A stretch of 64,000 bases of DNA from Hyphomicrobiales bacterium (GTDB lineage Bacteria; Pseudomonadota; Alphaproteobacteria; Rhizobiales; Ancalomicrobiaceae): contig JAJTBO010000006.1 of assembly GCA_021286855.1 (NCBI GenBank), forward strand, positions 62,001 through 126,000, written 5' to 3'. The first letter of the stretch is position 1. Each line of letters opens with the position of its first letter. Below, piece by piece: positions 34,120 to 45,100 of this stretch. A program made the translations under genes and the position numbers. Under the pieces are notes generated by a model that saw only the letters and a list, made by a program, of their open reading frames with translations, was not told the DNA's origin and ran no database searches.

Positions 34120-36648
34120 ATGTGGGGGCGGAGGGGGAGACGGATTCTGCCGTCGCTCCATGGTTCGACGACGAAGCTGGCCGCCGCCGCGCTCGGGTGG
34201 GCTGCGACGACGGGGCACGCCTTGGCCGCCGAAGGCGGCGTGGTCTCGACCCATCAGATCATGCTGACCGCCTCGATGATCGGCGTCATCGCGGTCGCCG
34301 CGGCGTCCGCCGTCGGCATGATGCGGGCGCGCACCCGCGCCGAGGCCGAAATCGCCGCGCTCGGCGCCGACAACGCCGATCTGAAGGCGCGGGTCGAGCG
34401 CGCCGAGGCGTTGCTCGACGCCGACGATCAATTGATCCTGGCCTGGAGCGCCTCCGGCGAACCGCCGCTGCTGCTCGGCTCGCTCGGCGCGGAGGCCGCG
34501 GCTCCGCGCAGCCGCGCCGAATTCCTCGCCTTCGGCGCCTGGCTGGTGGCGAGCTCGGCGGGCGATCTCGATCGGGCGATGGGGGCGCTTCGCGAGCGCG
34601 GCACGCCGTTCGACCTGGAGCTGGCGACCCGTTCGGGCACCCACATCGAGGCGATCGGCCGCAACGCCGGCGGCCGCCCCTATGTCCGCTTCACCGACCT
34701 CACCGCCGAACGGCGCATGCACGCCGAACTGGGCGAGCGCCATCGCCGGCTCGTCGCCGACGTCGAGGCGATGCGGGCGCTGTTCGAGGCGATGCCCAAT
34801 CCGGTCTGGCAGCGCGGTCTCGACGGACGTCTCGCCTGGGTCAATCCGGCCTATGCGCAGGCGGTCGACGCGGTCGATCCGGATCAGGCGATCGAGCAGG
34901 GGCTGGAGCTCCTCGACGGCGCCGGCCGCAAGGCGATCGCCCAGGCGCGCGCCGATTCCCTCGCCGTCGATCTGCGGCTGCCGATCGTCGTCGGCGGCCG
35001 ACGGGTGACCTACGACGTGGTCGACGTCGCCTCGCCGCAGGGCGAGGCCGGCATCGCCATCGACGTCTCGACGCTGGAGCAGGCTCAGGCGGAGCTGCGC
35101 CGGACGATCGACTTCCACGCCCGCACGCTCGACCAACTGGCGACGGCGGTCGCGATCTTCGGCGCCGACAAGCGCCTGCAGTTCTACAACGCCGCCTTCC
35201 GCGCGCTGTGGGGGCTCGACACCGCGTTCCTGGAATCCTCGCCCGACGACGGCGCGGTCATCGACCGGATGCGGGCCGCCCGCAAGCTGCCGGAACAGGC
35301 CGACTGGCGCAGCTGGAAGCGCGACCTGCACGCCGGCTACACGAGCCTAGACGCGCGCGAACACTGGTGGCACCTGCCAGACGGCCAGACGCTGCGCGTC
35401 ATCGCCAACCCGCATCCGCAGGGCGGCGTCACCTACGTCTACGAGAACGTCACCGAGAAGATCGACCTCGAGAAGCGCAACAACGCGCTGACCCGGGTGC
35501 AGCGCGAAACGCTCGACCATCTCTCCGAGGGCGTCGTGGTGTTCGGTTCGGACGGCCGACTGCGGTTGTTCAACCCGGCCTTCGTCAGCTTGTGGAAGCT
35601 CGACGAGACGGCGCTCGACGAGCGGCCGCACATCGCCGAAGTGCTGCTCCGGCTCTCCGCGATCCACGACGATCCGGCCACCTGGAACCGGCTCAAGGTG
35701 GCGGTGACCGGGCTCGCCGACAATCGCGACCGACTCTCGGGAACGATCGAGCGGCGCGACGGCATGGTGCTCGAATATGCGAGCGTGCCGCTGCCGGACG
35801 GAGCGACGCTGGTCACCTTCGTCAACGTCACCGACACGGTCAACGTCGAGCGGGCGCTGGTCGAGAAGAACGAGGCGCTTGAGGAGGCCGACCACATCAA
35901 GACCGACTTCGTCGGGCTGGTCTCCTACGAGCTGCGCTCGCCGCTGACCAACATCGTCGGCTTCTCGCATCTGCTGTCCGATCAGGCCCTGACCGGCCCG
36001 CTCAACGACAAGCAGCGCGACTACACGCAACACATCATGACGTCGAGCCAGGCGCTGATGGCGATCATCGACGACATCCTCGATCTCGCCACCATCGACG
36101 CCGGCATCATGCGGCTCGAGCTGACCGAGGTCGATCTCGCGGTGACCATCGCCGGGGCGGTCGAGGGGATCAAGGATCGGCTGGCGGCGGACGATCTGCG
36201 CCTCGTCACCGACGTCGACGGCGATCTCGGTCTGGTCGTCGCCGACGAGAAGCGGATCCGGCAGGTTTTGTTCAACCTCCTGTCCAACGCGGTGTCGTTC
36301 TCCACCGCCGGCGGCACCGTCACGATCACGGCGAAGCGCCAGGGCGAGGCGGTCGCGGTGACCGTCGCCGACGACGGCGTCGGCATCCCGCGCGAGCAGC
36401 TGCAACAGGTGTTCGAACGGTTCTACACCCGCCGTCGCGGCCCGCATCGCGGCGGCGCCGGGCTGGGGCTGTCGATCGTCAAGAGCTTCGTCGAGCTGCA
36501 CGGCGGCACCGTGTCGATCACCTCGGTCGAGGGACGCGGCACGGAGGTGGTCTGCCGGCTGCCGCGCACGCCGCTCGGCCTCGACCGCCTGCCGCGCCCG
36601 AACGACGATGCGGACGCGGAGCCGATCCTGCCGCTCGCCGGCGAGTGA
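34120..36648 (+). CDS. divL: DivL-type atypical histidine kinase with Tyr at the phosphoacceptor site
   Basis: This 842-aa protein has an N-terminal membrane segment, three PAS-like domains (about 217-315, 330-440, 460-585), a HisKA-like dimerisation region and an HATPase domain (about 707-825, with N-box FNLLSNAVSFS, DDGVGIP and GGAGLGLSIVKSF). In the HisKA helix the expected His is Tyr603 (LVSYELRSPLTNIVGFS), the mark of DivL, a cell-cycle regulator that senses DivK~P and controls CckA in Caulobacter. The location between ahcY and tsaE is the conserved alphaproteobacterial one. I chose the ATG at 34120 after GAGGAAGAGG. Confidence 0.92.
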   Translation: MWGRRGRRILPSLHGSTTKLAAAALGWAATTGHALAAEGGVVSTHQIMLTASMIGVIAVAAASAVGMMRARTRAEAEIAALGADNADLKARVERAEALLDADDQLILAWSASGEPPLLLGSLGAEAAAPRSRAEFLAFGAWLVASSAGDLDRAMGALRERGTPFDLELATRSGTHIEAIGRNAGGRPYVRFTDLTAERRMHAELGERHRRLVADVEAMRALFEAMPNPVWQRGLDGRLAWVNPAYAQAVDAVDPDQAIEQGLELLDGAGRKAIAQARADSLAVDLRLPIVVGGRRVTYDVVDVASPQGEAGIAIDVSTLEQAQAELRRTIDFHARTLDQLATAVAIFGADKRLQFYNAAFRALWGLDTAFLESSPDDGAVIDRMRAARKLPEQADWRSWKRDLHAGYTSLDAREHWWHLPDGQTLRVIANPHPQGGVTYVYENVTEKIDLEKRNNALTRVQRETLDHLSEGVVVFGSDGRLRLFNPAFVSLWKLDETALDERPHIAEVLLRLSAIHDDPATWNRLKVAVTGLADNRDRLSGTIERRDGMVLEYASVPLPDGATLVTFVNVTDTVNVERALVEKNEALEEADHIKTDFVGLVSYELRSPLTNIVGFSHLLSDQALTGPLNDKQRDYTQHIMTSSQALMAIIDDILDLATIDAGIMRLELTEVDLAVTIAGAVEGIKDRLAADDLRLVTDVDGDLGLVVADEKRIRQVLFNLLSNAVSFSTAGGTVTITAKRQGEAVAVTVADDGVGIPREQLQQVFERFYTRRRGPHRGGAGLGLSIVKSFVELHGGTVSITSVEGRGTEVVCRLPRTPLGLDRLPRPNDDADAEPILPLAGE

Positions 36649-36655
36649 GGGGCGC

Positions 36656-38203
36656 ATGGCCGACCGCGACGAGGACGCCGACTTCGACTTCGACCTCGCT
36701 CTCGCCGACGAAGCGGCGACGGTGGCGCTGGCCGAGGATCTCGCCGCCATCCTGCGCCCCGGCGACGTCGTGGCGCTCGTCGGCGATCTCGGCGCGGGCA
36801 AGTCGACCTTCGCGCGCGCGCTGATCCGGGCGCTGGCCGACGACGACCGGCTCGACGTGCCGAGCCCGACCTTCACGCTGGTGCAGAGCTACGATCTGCC
36901 GCGTTTCCCGATCGCCCATTTCGACCTCTACCGCCTCTCCGACGCGAGCGAGCTCGACGAACTCGGCCTCGACGAGGCGCTGCGCGAGGGCGTGGCGCTG
37001 ATCGAATGGCCGGACCGGGCCGAGGATCGTCTGCCGGCGACGGCGCTGATCCTGGCGTTGGGACCGGGCGAAACGCCGCAGGCGCGGCGGGCGCGGCTCA
37101 CCGGGCCGGCCGAGGCCTGGGCGGCGCGGCTCGAGCGGACGCTGGCGGCGCGCGCCTTTCTGGCCTTCGCCGGCAGCCCGCGGGGCCATCGCCGGCATCT
37201 GCAGGGCGACGCCTCGTCGCGCTCCTACGAGCGCATCCGTGACGAGCACGGCACGACGGTGCTGATGAACCATCCCGCCGAACCGGACGACGCGGCCGGT
37301 CGCGCGCGGGTGGCGGCGCGGGCCGCGGCGAAGCTCGCCGAAGGGCCGGAGCCGTTCCTGGCGATGGATCTGGCGCTCGCCGGCTTCGGCTATTCGACGC
37401 CGGAGGTGCTCGCCCACGATCTCGACGACGGGTTCCTCCTGCTCGAGGATCTCGGCGCGGAGACCTGTTTTCGCGGCGATCCGCCGGCCCCGATTCCGGA
37501 GCGCTATGGGGCGGCGGTCGAACTCCTCGCCGATCTGCACGGCCGCGATCTGCCGGCGGATGTAGACGACGGCGACGGCGGCCGCCACGGGATCCCACGG
37601 CTCGGCGTCGAAGGCTACCGCTCGGAGTTGGAGATCCTGCTCGACTGGGGGCTGCCGCATCACATCGGCCGGCGGGCGAGCGAAGCGGAGGCGGCGCGGT
37701 TCCGCGCCGTGTGGGCGCCGCTCCTCGCCGAGATCGAGGCGGGGCCGCAGAGCTGGTCGCTGCGCGACTACCATTCGCCGAACCTCCTGTGGCTTCCCGA
37801 ACGTACGGGGCTCGCCCGGATCGGGCTGCTCGACTTCCAGGACGCCGCCTTCGCCCATCCCGCCTACGACGTCGCCTCGCTGACCCAGGACGCGCGGCTC
37901 GACGTCTCGGCCGAGCTCGAGGCGGAGCTGCTGGCGACCTATGTCGCGGCGCGGCGGCGGCGCGATTCGAGCTTCGATGAGACCGCCTTCCGCCGCGCCC
38001 ACGCCATCCTGGCGGCGCAACGGGCGACGCGGCTGCTCGGCCAGTTCGTCCGCCTACGCGATCGCGACGGCAAGGCGGGCTACATGCGTCACCTGCCGCG
38101 CCAATGGGTCTACCTGACCCGCGTCCTCGCGGAACCGGTGTTGCGGGATCTGAAGCTCTGGTATGAGGACGTCGCGCCGGCCGATCGGCGCATCGCCGAC
38201 TGA
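36656..38203 (+). CDS. tsaE: Fused TsaE (tRNA t6A ATPase) and AmgK-like sugar kinase
   Basis: This 515-aa protein combines two enzymes. Residues 1 to about 165 are TsaE, with Walker A GDLGAGKST (43-51) and the SPTFTLVQSY motif; TsaE drives turnover of the TsaBD complex in t6A tRNA modification. From about 175 on, the protein is an aminoglycoside-phosphotransferase-type kinase like AmgK (GDASSRSYER near the start, catalytic WSLRDYHSPNLLWL, LLDFQDA), which phosphorylates MurNAc/GlcNAc at the anomeric position in cell-wall recycling. MurU follows after 22 bases. Fusion of these two is common in alphaproteobacteria. Start ATG at 36656, 7 bases after divL. Confidence 0.93.
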   Translation: MADRDEDADFDFDLALADEAATVALAEDLAAILRPGDVVALVGDLGAGKSTFARALIRALADDDRLDVPSPTFTLVQSYDLPRFPIAHFDLYRLSDASELDELGLDEALREGVALIEWPDRAEDRLPATALILALGPGETPQARRARLTGPAEAWAARLERTLAARAFLAFAGSPRGHRRHLQGDASSRSYERIRDEHGTTVLMNHPAEPDDAAGRARVAARAAAKLAEGPEPFLAMDLALAGFGYSTPEVLAHDLDDGFLLLEDLGAETCFRGDPPAPIPERYGAAVELLADLHGRDLPADVDDGDGGRHGIPRLGVEGYRSELEILLDWGLPHHIGRRASEAEAARFRAVWAPLLAEIEAGPQSWSLRDYHSPNLLWLPERTGLARIGLLDFQDAAFAHPAYDVASLTQDARLDVSAELEAELLATYVAARRRRDSSFDETAFRRAHAILAAQRATRLLGQFVRLRDRDGKAGYMRHLPRQWVYLTRVLAEPVLRDLKLWYEDVAPADRRIAD

Positions 38204-38225
38204 TCGAACGCCGACCGGACCTCCC

Positions 38226-38972
38226 ATGCCCAGCGCATCTCCGACCGCCTTCCGCCCCACTCACGCCATGGTGCTCGCCGCAGGGCTGGGCAAGCGCATG
38301 CGGCCGATCACGGCGACGACGCCGAAGCCGCTGGTCGAGGTGGCCGGGCGCTCGCTGATCGACCACGGCCTCGATCGGTTGCGGGCGGCGGGCGTGGAGA
38401 CGGCCGTCGTCAACGTCCATTGGCTCGCCGATCTGGTCGAGGTGCACGTGGCGAAGTGCGCGACGCCGCGCATCCTCGTCTCCGACGAGCGCGAGGCTCT
38501 GCTCGACACCGGCGGCGGCCTCGTCAAGGCGCTGCCGCTTCTCGGCGAAAAGCCGTTCTATCTGATCAACTCCGACAGTTTCTGGATCGAGGGCTACCGC
38601 GCCAATCTCGATCTCCTCGCCGAACGGTGGGACGAGGCGGCGATGGACGCGCTGCTGCTGCTCGCCCCGACCGTCGGCGCGGTCGGCTACGACGGGCTCG
38701 GCGACTTCCTGATGGACGACGCAGGACGGCTCGTGCGGCGCGACGAGCGTTGCGTCGCGCCCTTCGTCTACGCCGGCGCGGCGATCCTGTCGCCACGGCT
38801 GTTCGCCGACGCGCCGCCGGTCGGCGAAGCTTTTTCGCTCAACCGGCTGTTCGACCGGGCGCTCGAGGCGGGACGGCTCTGGGGCCAGCGGATGAGCGGC
38901 GTCTGGTTGCACGTGGGGACCCCCCGCGCGATAAGAGAAGCCGAGGCGGCGATCGCGGAGAGCGCCGACTGA
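38226..38972 (+). CDS. murU: N-acetylmuramate alpha-1-phosphate uridylyltransferase MurU
   Basis: This 248-aa nucleotidyltransferase has the nucleotide-binding signature AMVLAAGLGKRMRPIT (about residues 15-30) and LINSDSFW. With the AmgK half of the upstream protein it converts recycled MurNAc to UDP-MurNAc, bypassing de novo synthesis, the route that lowers sensitivity to fosfomycin in other bacteria. Family members are often annotated as mannose-1-phosphate guanylyltransferase; the context makes MurU the better call. I chose the ATG at 38226. Confidence 0.88.
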   Translation: MPSASPTAFRPTHAMVLAAGLGKRMRPITATTPKPLVEVAGRSLIDHGLDRLRAAGVETAVVNVHWLADLVEVHVAKCATPRILVSDEREALLDTGGGLVKALPLLGEKPFYLINSDSFWIEGYRANLDLLAERWDEAAMDALLLLAPTVGAVGYDGLGDFLMDDAGRLVRRDERCVAPFVYAGAAILSPRLFADAPPVGEAFSLNRLFDRALEAGRLWGQRMSGVWLHVGTPRAIREAEAAIAESAD

Positions 38973-38991
38973 GACGGAGCGGGACCGGCGG

Positions 38992-41900
38992 ATGAGGGAG
39001 CGAGCGAGCGAGGCTTCCGCATCGCAGGAGAAGGCGCGGGTCGTCTCGATCGACGCCGGGCGGCCATTTCTGCCGACGCTGGTCGAAGCCCTCCTCGACG
39101 GCGATCTCGTCCCCGACTTCCGCTTCGACGGCGCCGATCCGGCGGCGCTCGCCGACGTCACCCTCCTACTCCCGACCCGGCGCGCGGCGCGCGCGGCGGC
39201 CGACGCCCTCATCGCCGAGATCGCGAGACGAGGGTTCGGCCGCGCCGTGCTGATGCCCGACATCCGTCCGTTCGGCGACGTCGACGAAGACGGCGCGCTG
39301 TTCGGCGAGGACGAGCTCGATCTCGCCGCCGCCGTGCCGCCGTTCGAACGCCGGCTGATCATGACGCGGCTGGTGAGGAGTTGGACGCGCATGCTCGGCG
39401 CGACGCATCCCGTCACCGGCGCGATGCCGACGCTGCCGACCAGTCCGGCCGAAGCGGTCCGGCTCGCCGACGCGCTGCTCGTGCTGATGGATCAGGTCGG
39501 CGCGCAAGGGTCGGACTGGTCGCGGCTCGCCGACATCGTGCCGGAGGATCATGCGCTCTATTGGCAGCTGACCCGCGCCTTTCTGACCATCGTCACCGAG
39601 GCTTGGCCGAAGCATCTCGAAGAGACCGGGCGCGTCGATCCCGCCGCCCGACGGCATGCGGCGATCCGCGCCGCGGCGGCCCGGCTCGCGGCGTCGCCGC
39701 CGAAGGGGCCGGTGATCGCCGCCGGCTCGACCGGTTCGGTGCCGTCGACGGCGGAGATGATCGCGACGGTGGCGCGATTGCCGCGCGGCGTCGCGGTGCT
39801 GCCGGGCCTCGACTTCGATCTCGACGACGCGGCCTGGGCGGCGCTCGAACCGGCCGCGGGAGCGCCCGGCGCGCCGGTTCCCTCGCACCCCCAATACGGC
39901 CTGCGCCTGCTGCTCGACGGCATGGATCTCGGCCGCGCCGACGTCCGCCGGATCGGCCGCGACGGCGGCGCGGACGCCGCCGCCCGGCGCCGGCTCGTCT
40001 CGGAGGCGATGCGGCCGGCGGAGACGACGGAGGCCTGGCGCGACTTCGCCGAGACGATCGGGCGGGGCGGCTTCGACCTCGACGGCGCGCTGCGGGGGCT
40101 CGCGCTGATCGAGGCGCGGCACGAGGCGGAAGAGGCGGTCGCGGTGGCGCTGACGCTGCGCGAGGCGATCGAGACGCCGGGGGCGACCGCCGCGCTGGTC
40201 ACCCCCGACCGCAATCTCGCCCGGCGGGTGTCCGCCGAGCTCGCGCGATGGGGCCTCGAAATCGACGATTCAGCCGGCCGGCCGCTCGGCCACACGCCGC
40301 CGGGCGCGCTGTTTCGGCTGGTCGGCGAGGTGGCGCTCGGCGGCTTCGAGCCGCTCGCGGTGGCGAGCCTTCTCGCCCATCCGCTCGCCCGCTTCGGCCG
40401 ATCGGCGGGCGAGGCGCGCCGGCTCGGACGGATCGTCGATCTGGTGGCGCTCCGAGGGCCGCGGCCGACGCCGGGCGGGGTCGGCCTCCTCGCCGCCTTC
40501 GACGAAGCCTGCGCGGCGATCGACGCCCAACCGCAACGCGCGGCGGCGGCGCGGCGGCGGCCGAGCCGCGAAGACCGCGCGGGCGCGCGAGCCCTGCTCG
40601 AGGACCTCGTCGTCGCCCTGCGGCCGCTCGAGGCGACGGCGGCGGCGACGCAGCCGCTCGCCGCCTGGATCGCGGCGCAAGTCGCCGCGACGCGGACCGT
40701 AGCGCGCGACGACGCCGGCTCGGACGCCCATCTCTTCGCCGGCGAAGAAGGCGAGGCCCTGGCCGGCGCGCTCGCCGAGGCGATCCGCGCCGCGGCGGAG
40801 CCGGCGACGGCGATGAATCTTTCGGGACGCGACTGGCCGGGCGTGCTCGACGCGCTCGTCGGCGATCGTCCGGTCAACCGGCGCACCGCCCCGGGGGCGA
40901 GGCTCTTCGTCTACGGCCCGCTCGAAGCGCGGCTTCTCTCCTTCGACCTCCTGGTGCTCGCCGGGCTCGACGAGGGGATCTGGCCGATCTCGACCCGGTC
41001 CGACCCGTGGCTGTCGCGGCCGATGCGGCGCGACATGGCGCTCGACGCGCCTGAACGCCGGATCGGCCTCTCCGCCCACGACTTCGTCCAGGCGGCGACG
41101 AGCCGACGCGTGGTGCTGGCGCGGGCGAGCCGTTCGGGCGGCACGCCGACGGTGCCGTCGCGCTGGCTGCAGCGGCTGGCGACGGTGATCGGCGACGCCG
41201 GCATGACGACGTTGCGCGGACGTGGCGCGGCGCATCTGGCGTTGGCGCGGCGACTCGATCGGGGGGACGGCGTCGCCCGGCCGATCGGGCGGCCGAACCC
41301 GCGACCCGATCCGGCGCTGCGGCCGAACAGGGCCTCGGTCACCGAGATCGAGACCTGGATCCGCGACCCCTATGCGATCTTCGCGAGGCGCATCCTGCGG
41401 CTCGATCCGCTCGACCCGATCGGTCGGGAAATCGGCGCAGCCGAGCGCGGCACCTTCGTCCACGACGTGCTCGCCACCTTCGTCGTGGAGGGCCATCCGT
41501 TCCGCGGCGACGCGGCGCGCGAGCGTCTTCTGGCGATCGGCGAGGAGAAGCTCGCCGCCTTCGCCGCCTTCCCGGAGGCGGTGGCGTTGTGGCGGGCCCG
41601 GCTCGCGGCGATCGCCGCGTGGTGGCTGGAGGCGGAGGTGGAGCACGGCGCGGCGGTCGCCGAGCGGCACGCCGAACTCGGCGGCCGGCTCGAGCTTCCC
41701 GTCGACGGGCGACCGTTCCGGCTGACCGGCTACGCCGACCGGATCGACCTGACGCGCGACGGCGCGGTGCGCCTCCTCGACTACAAGACCGGCGCGCCGC
41801 CGAGCGAGAAGCAGGTGCAGAGCCTGCTCGCGCCGCAGTTGCCGCTCGAGGCCGCGATGGTGCGAGCCGGCGGCTTCGACCAGCCCGGCGACACCGCCTT

Positions 41901-42192
41901 CGCCGAACGCGCGATCGCCGAGATCGCCTATCTCCACCTTTCCGGCGGACGCGACGGCGGCAAGTGGGAGACGCGCGGCAAGGCGAAGGACGACGCGCTG
42001 GGACCGGAGGAGCTCGCCGCGGCGGCGCTCGAGCGGCTGGAGGGGCTCATCCGCCACTTCCGCCTCGCCGAGACCGGCTGGCCGTCGCGGCCGCGGGTGC
42101 AGTTCGAGAAGGCTCGCTCCGGACCCTACGATCATCTCGCCCGGGTCGCCGAATGGGCGGCGGGCGAGGCGGGAGAAGGGGGCGAGGGATGA
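38992..42192 (+). CDS. addB: Double-strand break repair protein AddB
   Basis: This 1066-aa subunit of the AddAB helicase-nuclease processes DNA ends for recombination. Features are the N-terminal VTLLLPTRRAARAAADALI region, no intact Walker A as usual for alphaproteobacterial AddB, the central NLSGRDWPGVLDAL and DEGIWP motifs and a C-terminal PD-(D/E)XK nuclease with LLDYKTGAPPSEKQ (about residue 930). The stop overlaps the addA start as ATGA. The exact start is uncertain: the first 15 residues are poorly conserved and a start near VVSIDAG is possible. Confidence 0.94.
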   Translation: MRERASEASASQEKARVVSIDAGRPFLPTLVEALLDGDLVPDFRFDGADPAALADVTLLLPTRRAARAAADALIAEIARRGFGRAVLMPDIRPFGDVDEDGALFGEDELDLAAAVPPFERRLIMTRLVRSWTRMLGATHPVTGAMPTLPTSPAEAVRLADALLVLMDQVGAQGSDWSRLADIVPEDHALYWQLTRAFLTIVTEAWPKHLEETGRVDPAARRHAAIRAAAARLAASPPKGPVIAAGSTGSVPSTAEMIATVARLPRGVAVLPGLDFDLDDAAWAALEPAAGAPGAPVPSHPQYGLRLLLDGMDLGRADVRRIGRDGGADAAARRRLVSEAMRPAETTEAWRDFAETIGRGGFDLDGALRGLALIEARHEAEEAVAVALTLREAIETPGATAALVTPDRNLARRVSAELARWGLEIDDSAGRPLGHTPPGALFRLVGEVALGGFEPLAVASLLAHPLARFGRSAGEARRLGRIVDLVALRGPRPTPGGVGLLAAFDEACAAIDAQPQRAAAARRRPSREDRAGARALLEDLVVALRPLEATAAATQPLAAWIAAQVAATRTVARDDAGSDAHLFAGEEGEALAGALAEAIRAAAEPATAMNLSGRDWPGVLDALVGDRPVNRRTAPGARLFVYGPLEARLLSFDLLVLAGLDEGIWPISTRSDPWLSRPMRRDMALDAPERRIGLSAHDFVQAATSRRVVLARASRSGGTPTVPSRWLQRLATVIGDAGMTTLRGRGAAHLALARRLDRGDGVARPIGRPNPRPDPALRPNRASVTEIETWIRDPYAIFARRILRLDPLDPIGREIGAAERGTFVHDVLATFVVEGHPFRGDAARERLLAIGEEKLAAFAAFPEAVALWRARLAAIAAWWLEAEVEHGAAVAERHAELGGRLELPVDGRPFRLTGYADRIDLTRDGAVRLLDYKTGAPPSEKQVQSLLAPQLPLEAAMVRAGGFDQPGDTAFAERAIAEIAYLHLSGGRDGGKWETRGKAKDDALGPEELAAAALERLEGLIRHFRLAETGWPSRPRVQFEKARSGPYDHLARVAEWAAGEAGEGGEG

Positions 42193-45100
42193 GCGGCGGC
42201 TTCTCCGTCCCGAACGACACCAAAGAGCGCCAACGGCGGGCCGCCGACCCGCGCGTCTCCGCCTGGGTGTCGGCCAACGCCGGCTCGGGCAAGACCTGGG
42301 TGCTGACCCGGCGAGTGATCCGCTGCCTTCTCGCCGGCACGCCGGCCGACCGCATCCTGTGCCTGACCTTCACCAAGGCGGCGGCGGCGAACATGTCGAA
42401 CAAGGTGTTCGAGCAGCTCGGCAAATGGGCGATCGCCGACGATCGGGCGCTCGCCGCCGAGATCGCCGAGACGGAGGGCGTCGCGGTCGGCTCGATCGAG
42501 AAGAAGACCCTGGCGCGGGCGCGGCGGCTGTTCGCCGAGGCGATCGAGACGCCGGGCGGGCTGAAGATCCAGACGATCCACGCCTTCTGCGAGAGCGTGT
42601 TGAAGCAGTTTCCGCTGGAGGCCGATCTCGGCGGCGGCTTCGAGATCCTCGACGATCGGGCGACCCGCGATCTGGTGGCGCGCGCCCGCGAGAGCGTCCT
42701 GGTCGAGGCGAGCGCGGCCGGACCCGACGACCCGCTCGGCTCGGCGTTCCGCACGGCGCTCGCCGCCGGCGGCGAGTTCGGCCTCGACCGGGCGCTGTCG
42801 GCGCTCGTCTCGGCGCGCGATCGGTGGGTCGCCTGGTTGCGCGAGGTCGGCGACGTCGAGGCGGCGATCGCCGATCTCGCGGAAACGCTCGAGATCGACC
42901 CGACGAGGCGCGACGAGGATCTCGTCGGCGAGGCGCTCGCTTCGCCGGACTTTCCCGAAGCCTTCCTCGCGTCGCTCGCGGCCGCCTTCGCCGGTTCCTC
43001 GACCAACGACGTCAAACAGGCGGAACGGATCGCGCGGGCGCGCGACGCGCGTCTTTCGAGCGAAGAACGTTCCGAGGCGTGGCGGTCGGTGTTCTTCACC
43101 GCGACGGGGCCGCGCGCCGCGCGAACCTTCGCGACGAAGAAGATCCACGACGCCTTTCCCGATCTCGCCGACCGGGCGGCGCGGGAGACGGCGCGGCTCG
43201 CAGCGCTCGGCGAGGCGCGCGACCGGCTCGCCGCGCATGCGGCCTCGGCCGCCCTGTTCAGGCTCGGCGACGCGGTGATCGGCCGTTACGAGGCGGCGAA
43301 GCGGGCGCGCAGCGCCGTCGACTTCGACGATCTGGTCGGGCGCACCGCCGATCTCCTGTCGATCCGCTCGGCGGCGGCCTGGGTGCAGTTCAAACTCGAC
43401 AAGGGCATCGACCACATCCTGATCGACGAGGCGCAGGACACCAATCCGCGCCAGTGGCGGATCGTCGAAGGCCTGGCCGAGGAATTCTTCGCCGGCGAAG
43501 GGGCCCGGCGCGCCAACCGCACCGTGTTCGCGGTCGGCGACGAGAAGCAGTCGATCTATTCCTTCCAGGGCGCCGCGCCGGAGACGTTCTCGCGGAGCCG
43601 CGACCATTTCCGCGCGGCGGCGGGCGCGGCCGACAAGGACTTCGCCGACGTCCAGCTGATGATGAGCTTCCGTTCGACGGCGGCGGTGCTCGGCGCAGTC
43701 GACGCGGTGTTCGAGGACAGGAGCGCGCGGGCGCGGGTCTCGACCCGGCCCGAGGACTACATGCGGCACACGGCATTGCGCGCGCGCGCCGCCGGTCGGG
43801 TCGAGGTCTGGCCGATGGAGAGCGCCGAGGCGCTCGAGGAGCCGGAGGACTGGACCGCGCCGCTCGATCGGGCGACGGCGAGCCAACCGCACGTCCGCCT
43901 CGCCCGCTCGATCGCCGACGAGATCGAGCGGCTGACCGATCCTAGCTTCCGCCTGGAGGCGACGGGCAAGCCGGTGGCGCGGCGCGACGTCCTCGTCCTG
44001 GTGCGCAAACGCGGCCCTTTCGTCGACGCGATGAACCGGGTGCTGAAGGAACGCGGCATCGCGGTCGCCGGTCAGGACCGGCTGCGGCTGACCGACCACA
44101 TCGCGATCCTCGATCTGGTGGCGCTGGCCCGCGCCATCGCCATGCCGGAGGACGACCTCGCCCTCGCCTCGGTCCTGAAGAGCCCGCTCTTCGGCCTCGA
44201 CGACGACGACCTGACGGTGATCGCGGCGGCGGAGCGTAGGCCCGACGAAAGCCTCGCGGCGGCGCTCGAACGACGCGCGGCGAGCGATCCGCGCTTCGCT
44301 CCGGCGTCGTCCAGGCTCGCGCGCTGGCGCGATCTGGCGGAGCGGCTGCCGACCTACGAGTTCTTCGCGCGGGTGCTGTCGGCCGACGGCGGACGGCGCG
44401 CCTTCGTCGAACGGCTCGGCTCGGAGGCCGACGACGTGCTCGACGAATTCCTCGGGTTGGCGCTCGCCGCCGATCGCGGTCCGGCGCCGAGCCTGATGCG
44501 CTTCGTCGAAGGGTTGGCGCTCGATCCGCCGGAAATCAAACGCGAGATGGACGAGGCCCGCGACGAGGTCCGCGTCATGACGGTGCACGGCTCGAAGGGG
44601 CTGGAGGCCTCGGTGGTGTTCCTGGTCGACGGCGGCGCGGCCCCGACTTCGACCGCGCATGCCCCGGCGCTGCTGCGTCTTCCCGGACGGGTCGCCGACG
44701 GCGCGGCGCGGCTCGCCTGGAGCCGGGGGCGGGCCGACCCGAGCGCCTTCGAGGCGACCAAGGCGGCGGCGAGAGAGGCGGCCGAGAACGAGTATCTTCG
44801 GCTGCTCTACGTGGCGATGACGCGGGCGGCCGATCGGCTGATCGTGTGCGGCCACGCCGGGGCGAAGGGCGCCGACGCCGCCTCCTGGCACGCGACGATC
44901 GAGCGAGCGCTCGCGCCGACGGCCGACCGGGACGTCGGAGCCGACGGGCGCGAACGGCTGATCTGGCGGGCCGGCGCGCAGGAGGCGGCGGAGCCCGTCG
45001 CGGTCGAGGCCGAGACGCCGCCGGTCGTCGCCGACGAGCGCCCCGACTGGCTCGACCGACCGCCGCCGGACGGCGCGACGGCGCGACGGCTGACGCCGTC

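Noticed and set aside
38226-38972. Mannose-1-phosphate guanylyltransferase
   Set aside because: The length (248 aa) and the adjacent AmgK domain point to MurU.
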